Assembly: GCA_963691655.1 (NCBI GenBank)
Contig: OY829329.1
Coordinates: forward strand, 6,834,708 to 6,898,707
Source: Toxonevra muliebris
Lineage: Eukaryota; Arthropoda; Insecta; Diptera; Pallopteridae
Reading direction: 5' to 3'
Length of the DNA: 64,000 bases
Shown here: positions 57,961 to 64,000 of the stretch, piece by piece
Layout of the letters: every line of letters begins with the position of its first letter
Numbering within the stretch: position 1 is the stretch's first letter
Notes under the pieces: model-generated
Databases searched by the model: none
Told to the model about the DNA's origin: nothing
Seen by the model: the letters and a program-made list of their open reading frames with translations, nothing else
Position numbers and translations under genes: made by a program

Positions 57961-59409
57961 TTATGTATGCATGTGTATATGTGAGAGAGCTATTAAAAAG
58001 AGAAAGTTTAGCATTGTTGATTTTTTTCTCATTAATATGGCGGGGTTAACCTTTTTTTCTTAGATGCAGGTACAAGTACTTAGAAAAAGTATTTTCTTTT
58101 TTAGGAAAATAAATAAAATCAAAAAGACAAACAAGAAAAAATTAAAAAAAAACCAGTTAGGTAGCATCAAAATAGCATCAAATAGTTCAAAAGATGGTCT
58201 ACCATGAAAACATGGAATTTTGACTTTATCGAAACTGAGAAAAAATAGTTTTTTCTGCTACCTTCCGCGCCGTTCGTATCAGCCGTACTGCATTGGTCAT
58301 GTCCGTAATGTCCGCTGGTTCGCCCAGAGACAGAGATTCTATTGCTGACCACAATTTAGGCAAAATGAACAATAGTTTAAAAATTAATTTTAGTAACATG
58401 AGCAATCGCGAATTCAAATTTCGGGTGATTATTCATTACGAACAATTGCTTAAATTTACAAGATTTCAAATTGTCCAAATGACAAATTTGCCTATTGGAG
58501 TATTCGCATGGTGCAAGTTGCACCGGCTTTAGATCTTTTATAGAGGCAATTATTGAATATTTTTGTGGTCTTAAACCTAAGTAATTGCTTACCTTGGCTC
58601 ACTAATAAAACATATGATTATTAAATTTTTCAATTGAGCTTACAGGCAAGCACTGCGATCAAGAAGGTATCTTGTATTCTATGGGTCTATTCTCCCCTAT
58701 ATAAGGTTTTTTTTTATACATCTATCGAAATTCATTCAAGCAAGGGGTATATCATTTACCCATGGATTTTCGAGATTTTATTGTTGAACCTCGAATTAGT
58801 TACACCAACGTTAGCTTTCTTTTTGAAAAATCAATCATTTGGAATTTGAAAAAATATCAATGTAAAAATTTTTTTCTTAAAATCTACTACTATTTATAGC
58901 ATACTGCTGCATGCATACATCCTTGCGCAATGCCGTAAATACATACATACACAATATATACACACACTCTTGCACACAAAAATTTCACCGGCTTTTTGCT
59001 CAAACAACAAATTTTCACACTTCTAACTAACACACTAACAAAATACACGACCTACCTAAGTACAAGAACAACAACAACACAAAAGAGAGCATGCTCTTCG
59101 AATTCAAAAAACCCGAATGTGTATTTGTAGATACTCACACATACATTTTAATGAAAACTTTGCTCATTACTCTTCTTCTTCTTCTTCTTCTTATTGTTGT
59201 TGTTGTTATTGTTGTTTTTGCTGGCTTATATGTACATTTCTCTTGTTGTTGCTGTTGGCATACTTATATGTACATTGCATTTAAGCCCACACGTCGCCGC
59301 TTCATTTTTGTTGTTTTTGGAAAGCCGAAGCCGAAGAGTGGTGCTTTTCTCGTGTGCTTGTTCTTCTTCTTCTTCTTCTTAATATCGAGGCTCACTGAAT
59401 GAGACCAGC

Positions 59410-60287
59410 TCAGTCGGGCGCAATACGCGAAACTGAATGCAACGTGTTTTTGATTTGATTTTCACTCACTCTCAATATATTTGGAAACTGTAGAAAAAAA
59501 AAATTAAATACAAAGGAAAAAAAAAAGAAGAAAATTATGTATCAAAAAAGTTTCCAATCAATTTTATGAGAAGCAGCAGCAACGACTACGAAAAAAGGAG
59601 TTGAAATTTTTTTAAGTGAAAAAGTGAAATGTTTAATTTAAAATCAAATAAGAAATTTATTGCTCCATAACAACAACAACAACCTAAGAAGAAAAAAAAG
59701 GAAGTAATAAAAGGAATATACTATGTTACAGCCTAGTTTTCAATTTCCAAAGTGTTTTTGTGCATGTGTGCATGTATTTTATTACAAAAAATAAAAAGGA
59801 CCTACGCTACTACCACACACACATACACAGCCACAGCCACACATACACATGCATACACACATACAACCATTAGTACGACGAAATAATTTTATTGTTGTAA
59901 GGGCTTAAAGAGTCAGAGCAAGAAGAATAAGAAAAAAAGAAATATTAAAGAAAAGGAATAATCAACGCCAAGAAGAAGAAAGTAGTAGGTACCTCTCATA
60001 GAGTAAAAGAAAAACGTGAACGAAAAAATTGTGAACGAGAAAAATGTGAATGTGCTGCATGCTCCTGAGCTTAGAAAATATAAAAATAAGGATATAAAAA
60101 AAAAAAAAAAAAATACCATAAGCAAGGAGCAGTTACAATCGTTTTTCATTTCTTTTTTTGTATTGAATAAGCTGCAATTATTATTTTTTTAATAGCAAAT
60201 AAAACAAAATTTGCTATAAAACTGAAAGCAAATATCTTGAAACCAGCAAGCAGTTGAAGTCAATAGTCAAAAACCATATACAAAAAG
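59410..60287 (+). promoter_or_regulatory. Candidate TATA-less promoter and 5' UTR exon, plus strand
   Basis: An initiator match TCAGTC at 59410-59415, with AACGTG about 30 bases downstream (DPE-like position). It is followed by a CAA/CAG-rich leader-like stretch and a consensus donor AAAAAG|GTAAGT (GT at 60288). This would be the first exon of a plus-strand gene running out of the window. No coding sequence is seen. Confidence 0.25.
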
Positions 60288-61447
60288 GTAAGTTTTTTTA
60301 TTTTATTTATGTTTTGCAATCAAATATCGTACTATTTCTTCTTCAACCCTTTAGTTCAGGTTTTTTTTTTTTTGTTTATTTTGTTTTAGTGGTAATTTAC
60401 CAATATCTCTTTTATTACTGGTGTTTTGTTGTTGCAATAGTTTGTAATTTTTTATTTTTGTTTTGTAAAACCCCCAACTGTGTTGTTAAATAGCCAATCA
60501 AAAATCATCATTATCATTTGACATTGGTTTTAGTCAGTGTAAATGTCAGGGGCATTGTCACACGCATATATGTATACACACAAACACAACCGTACGTTCG
60601 CTCTCGATTGTATGAATGTGTGTGTGTAAGCGTGAATTCGCACTCACAAATAACACACACTCACTTATTCATATACAAGTATGTATGAGTATGTTTGTAT
60701 GTATTTGTACTAGTAAATGATTATCCCGGGAAAGAACTGAGCATGAAAATTGATGTGTCACCAAGGTGCATCGAATTAAGCCAATATTTTTAGTGAACGA
60801 GCACATAAGTGAGCAAAAGCAGCATATTTCTGTCATTGCAATAGTAAATCAATGCATTTTTTTGAAGTCAGCAAAAAAAGTTTTAATAATAAACTATTGA
60901 CAATATAATTTGGTAGATAGACAGAGCAAGAGAGAGAGAGGGGAGGTAAACTTTTGGTTTTGGGATTAGTTTGAAATTGAGCATTGTTCAGGGATTCAAA
61001 GCACTTAATGTGATTGAGATCAGTTGAAGTAGAGGTGATTTATATACTTCTCTTTTGACTACCGCAGATCTAGAGGTTGCAGAAAGGTGAAAAGAGAGAG
61101 AGAGGCGCTAAGCTGACTCAAAGAGAAGTTTACTGTTATTATTAGTTGTTTTGTTGTGGCAAGAATTGACTAGAATATTATTGTTTTTTCTCAGGTCCGA
61201 GAAGAAACTTTTAGGTAAGAGTCGTTTATTGTTTCTCAAATCAAATTTATCCAACTGGGTTGTGTTTACTCATTATTTCAGTAGAATGAGAAGATTTCTA
61301 GATCTTAAAAAAAATAGGTTGGGTTAGATAAAAAATGTATATGAGAGGTGCTAAAAGTTTGGCCTTGGTAAGCACCAAGCAGTAAATGTGGATTCACCAA
61401 CCGAGTGCCACACATTCTTTTTGTTGTTTATGAAGTTTTTCGTTCTC
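60288..61447. other. Non-coding sequence, possible intron
   Basis: T-rich with TGTG/CACA microsatellite stretches near 60570-60660 and GA runs near 60930 and 61095. No ORF of coding character. Confidence 0.4.
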
Positions 61448-61909
61448 TTAACCCTCCGTCTGGTACATGTTTCGATAATCCTTGATTTAGCACATGTGGT
61501 CTGGCCAGACCCCTATGTATTTTCATACAAATGTATGGGAATATTGCGTTTTTGGACATGCATAGAGAGCATTTCTATATGTAACATGTATGAAAATATT
61601 TTTGGTTTTTTCATTCGCATTTGTTCAATTACGCACTCAGATAAAAATAAGAAAAAATAATTTCAAGTACAAAATAAGTAATAATTTTTTTGTCTCATTC
61701 ATTTTTATGTTTTATTTTGAGGTATATTATGTTTATAAAGGAAGTGTTGTGATAAAATTCGAATAGTATTTGTCTTATTGATTCATTGAACGCATTTGAA
61801 GCAAACATAGTCCACTTACGAGTGTTGTTCTCATATAAAATATATGCGGGCCTGGCCAGACCACATGCGCCAAAGGTCGGGCTGATCCATGTGCCAAACG
61901 GGGTATTAA
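61448..61909. mobile_element. TTAA-bounded element with long inverted termini
   Basis: 462 bp from TTAA to TTAA. The ends are inverted copies over roughly 60 bp. The best block is GCACATGTGGTCTGGCCAG (61490-61508) against GCGCATGTGGTCTGGCCAG on the opposite strand (61870 down), itself containing the palindrome GGTCTGGCCAGACC. The flank GAAGTTTTTCGTTCTC | ATTGAGAG is a repeat seen uninterrupted at 25606 and 56281. piggyBac-like. ORFs across it are its own inverted sequence. Confidence 0.75.
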
Positions 61910-64000
61910 ATTGAGAGCATAAAAACTTGAAGCAAGAGTCTCCTTCTCTTTCATGTTCGTGGAACTTCTGCAATGTTTGTGCGTATTCCTTCCACATATT
62001 TTCCTACTCTCCAGTGTCACTTAAGCTGTTACTCTGGCTACATTACAAAAATTGGACTAAATATGAATGGGTTCTTCTATGTACACGGCTTGGCCATATT
62101 TCTTCCTTATTGCGATGCAGGTGGAAAGCCTTTTTCACTTGCAATTTGAATATGAGTTAATTAATTTTTTTTTACATTTCTTGAAATTTAACTTGAAAAT
62201 GCTTTAAGTTTGCACTAAAATTTTTCAATCTCTTCATGTGTTAAATTTTTTTTCACATTTTCACTGCGAAACTTTTAAAATTTTCGCAACAGCTTAATTT
62301 TTCTACATTCGATGCCACTCAGTGTTTTTTAAATCCTTCCACAATTTCACTCTAAAATTTTTTAATCAGTTTCACTTTTAAATTTTTCACAGTTTCACTT
62401 GCAACTTTCGCTATAATTTCATTTCAAATGTGTTCGTAGTCTTAATCTTATGCCAAGTGGCAGGCAGTTAAGTAGTTAAGTTATTACTTTTTTTCTTCTA
62501 AGCCCACTACAAATTCACATCTGCACATATATATTATTTTTCTAAAGTGTCTTTCTCTTTGCAAGCAACCTTCTCTTGAGTTTCCAATTGCATGCAATGT
62601 GATTTGAAAAAGCCTTCAGTTTGCATTTTTCTTATAAGATAAAAGCAATAATTTAAACACAATTGTATCTAATCTATTAATAGGCGAAAGGTTTTGCAGC
62701 AGTTTCTTACTTACATGCTGCTGTTTAAGAAATATCAAATTTTTGATTTGTGATTTCAAGAGCAACCAAAAACGAAGTGCATGGTGAATGTTGCATTTGA
62801 AGGATTAAATAAATTTTCCTAGTTTTTTTCTTTTTCATAGCCTTGTTTCTCATATCAACTGGGATCGAGTTGCTAGGCACATAATCTCCCTGTTCCTGTG
62901 TTGCCGCTTCCTGTAGTTATAATTCTCGCATATAATTTTTAACAGTGCTGAATGAAGTACTTAGCCTTTGGCTAACGAATACTGTAGGGTTTATTGTATA
63001 AAAATTTGAAGAAAACTCGAAGGGGAAGGGGAAATACTCATCATTTTTCGCAACTGTACTATTCTTGCAGAGTAATCCAGATAAGGAACTTTTGTTTTAT
63101 AATTTTTTAAACCAGTACTGTTTTAACTTATTTATGCATTTATAAATATCACAAAACTGTTTTCAAATCCTACACAAATGCAAAACAATACAAAATATTA
63201 AGTCCAAAAATAAATTTTTTATGTGAATTTTATGATCGTAACAAAAATATTTGCGTATTTATAAACTAATTACAGCATGTAATTTAATTGGTTGCAACTT
63301 TAATGAAAATACCGACAAAGAGAGAGAGAAAGTGAAAGGGAGTGTTAGAAGTACTCAAAAGAGGAAAGAGTTGAGTACTTACTTACATACACATTTGGTT
63401 GCAGTATGTCATTGTTGTTGCTTTTTTTTTTTTTGTTGCCTGCCTGAGTGTTTTTTTTCTGATATAAAAATTAAAGAGTTTCTTAGTTTTTATTGTACCA
63501 CGAGTACTTTGAAGAGATTATGGCCACGCACACACACATGCATTATAAACGATTGATCTCTTTTGCTGTGTACATGAACCTTGTACATGTAAAATCGCAC
63601 AATCTCTTTAGTACTATGCTTTGAAGAGTTTATCGTATGGAGAGGCTCTCTCAACATACTATATATGTATGTATAGCTGAATTCTCAATTTTTGACAGAT
63701 TTTTTTTTAATTTGTTTGCGCGGGTGTTAAAAAGAGAGAGAGGAAATATAATATTTTCTTTTCATATTACTACAGAGATGTTTGAATGAGAGAGGCTTTA
63801 TCGGGTTGTCTGCTCTGAGCAACTTATGTATGAGAGTGTGCGTATTTGTAAATATTTTTTCTAGCATTACGGCCAAAGATCATTCATTTCCATTGAAAAA
63901 AGTAGTAGTAGATCATTATGTGTGTAGAAGAAGCCATCGCTGTTTTAATCATATGATTTCGTTCTTAAGAAAATAAGAGAGAGAAAAATACACATAAACT
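61910..64000. other. A+T-rich non-coding end of window
   Basis: Repeated variants of TTTCACTnnAAATTTTTCAC over about 62200-62430 suggest an old tandem array. GA runs lie at 63320-63330 and 63735-63742. No gene recognised. Confidence 0.45.

Noticed and set aside
61388..62160. Several 77-100-codon ORFs
   Set aside because: They run across the inverted termini of the TTAA element and repeat the same translated motif on both strands.
1..64000. CRISPR arrays, operons, rRNA genes, prophage
   Set aside because: None seen; exon-intron structure throughout shows eukaryotic nuclear DNA.

Overview
This is a 64 kb piece of nuclear DNA from an insect, most likely a higher (cyclorrhaphan) fly such as a tephritid. 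The evidence is about two-thirds A+T, spliced genes with consensus GTAAGT/AG borders, fly-like calcium-handling proteins, CAA-rich leaders and many decayed Jockey/R1/I-type LINEs, Tc1/mariner, hAT and TTAA-inserting elements. There is nothing bacterial or viral: no operons, ribosome binding sites or CRISPR.

Three protein-coding genes can be reconstructed by joining exons by hand. (1) 3-2599, + strand: the 3' two exons of a gene for a coiled-coil, acid-rich, tail-anchored membrane protein, with a long A+T-rich 3' UTR to about 3930. (2) 6919-15550, + strand: a complete MICU1 gene, the EF-hand gatekeeper of the mitochondrial calcium uniporter. It carries a tandemly duplicated, frame-enforced mutually exclusive exon pair and a 15-nt microexon. 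(3) 34823 down to 18477, - strand: a complete 14-exon gene for a voltage-gated calcium channel alpha-2/delta subunit (1207 aa), with signal peptide, VWA domain with intact MIDAS, Cache-like region and a C-terminal Cys-Gly plus hydrophobic anchor on its own small exon. Genes 2 and 3 converge tail to tail, so two calcium-flux regulators share a downstream boundary. A 183-codon ORF of unknown function lies inside the last intron of gene 3, on the same strand.

From about 35 kb to 64 kb no protein-coding gene is recognisable. This stretch is either intergenic or holds long 5' introns. It contains microsatellites, nested transposons and two candidate non-coding first-exon/promoter regions (near 57.4-57.9 kb on - and 59.4-60.3 kb on +).

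The transposon record is legible. A DD37E mariner-type element (40091-42434) is split by a 1053-bp hAT-type element with a perfect 8-bp target duplication. A second, inverted copy of that hAT family lies at 51722-52650, also with a perfect 8-bp duplication. A further hAT-type element (36270-37652) contains a TTAA-flanked element. Four different TTAA-bounded elements are present, and one of them has related unoccupied target sites elsewhere in the window.
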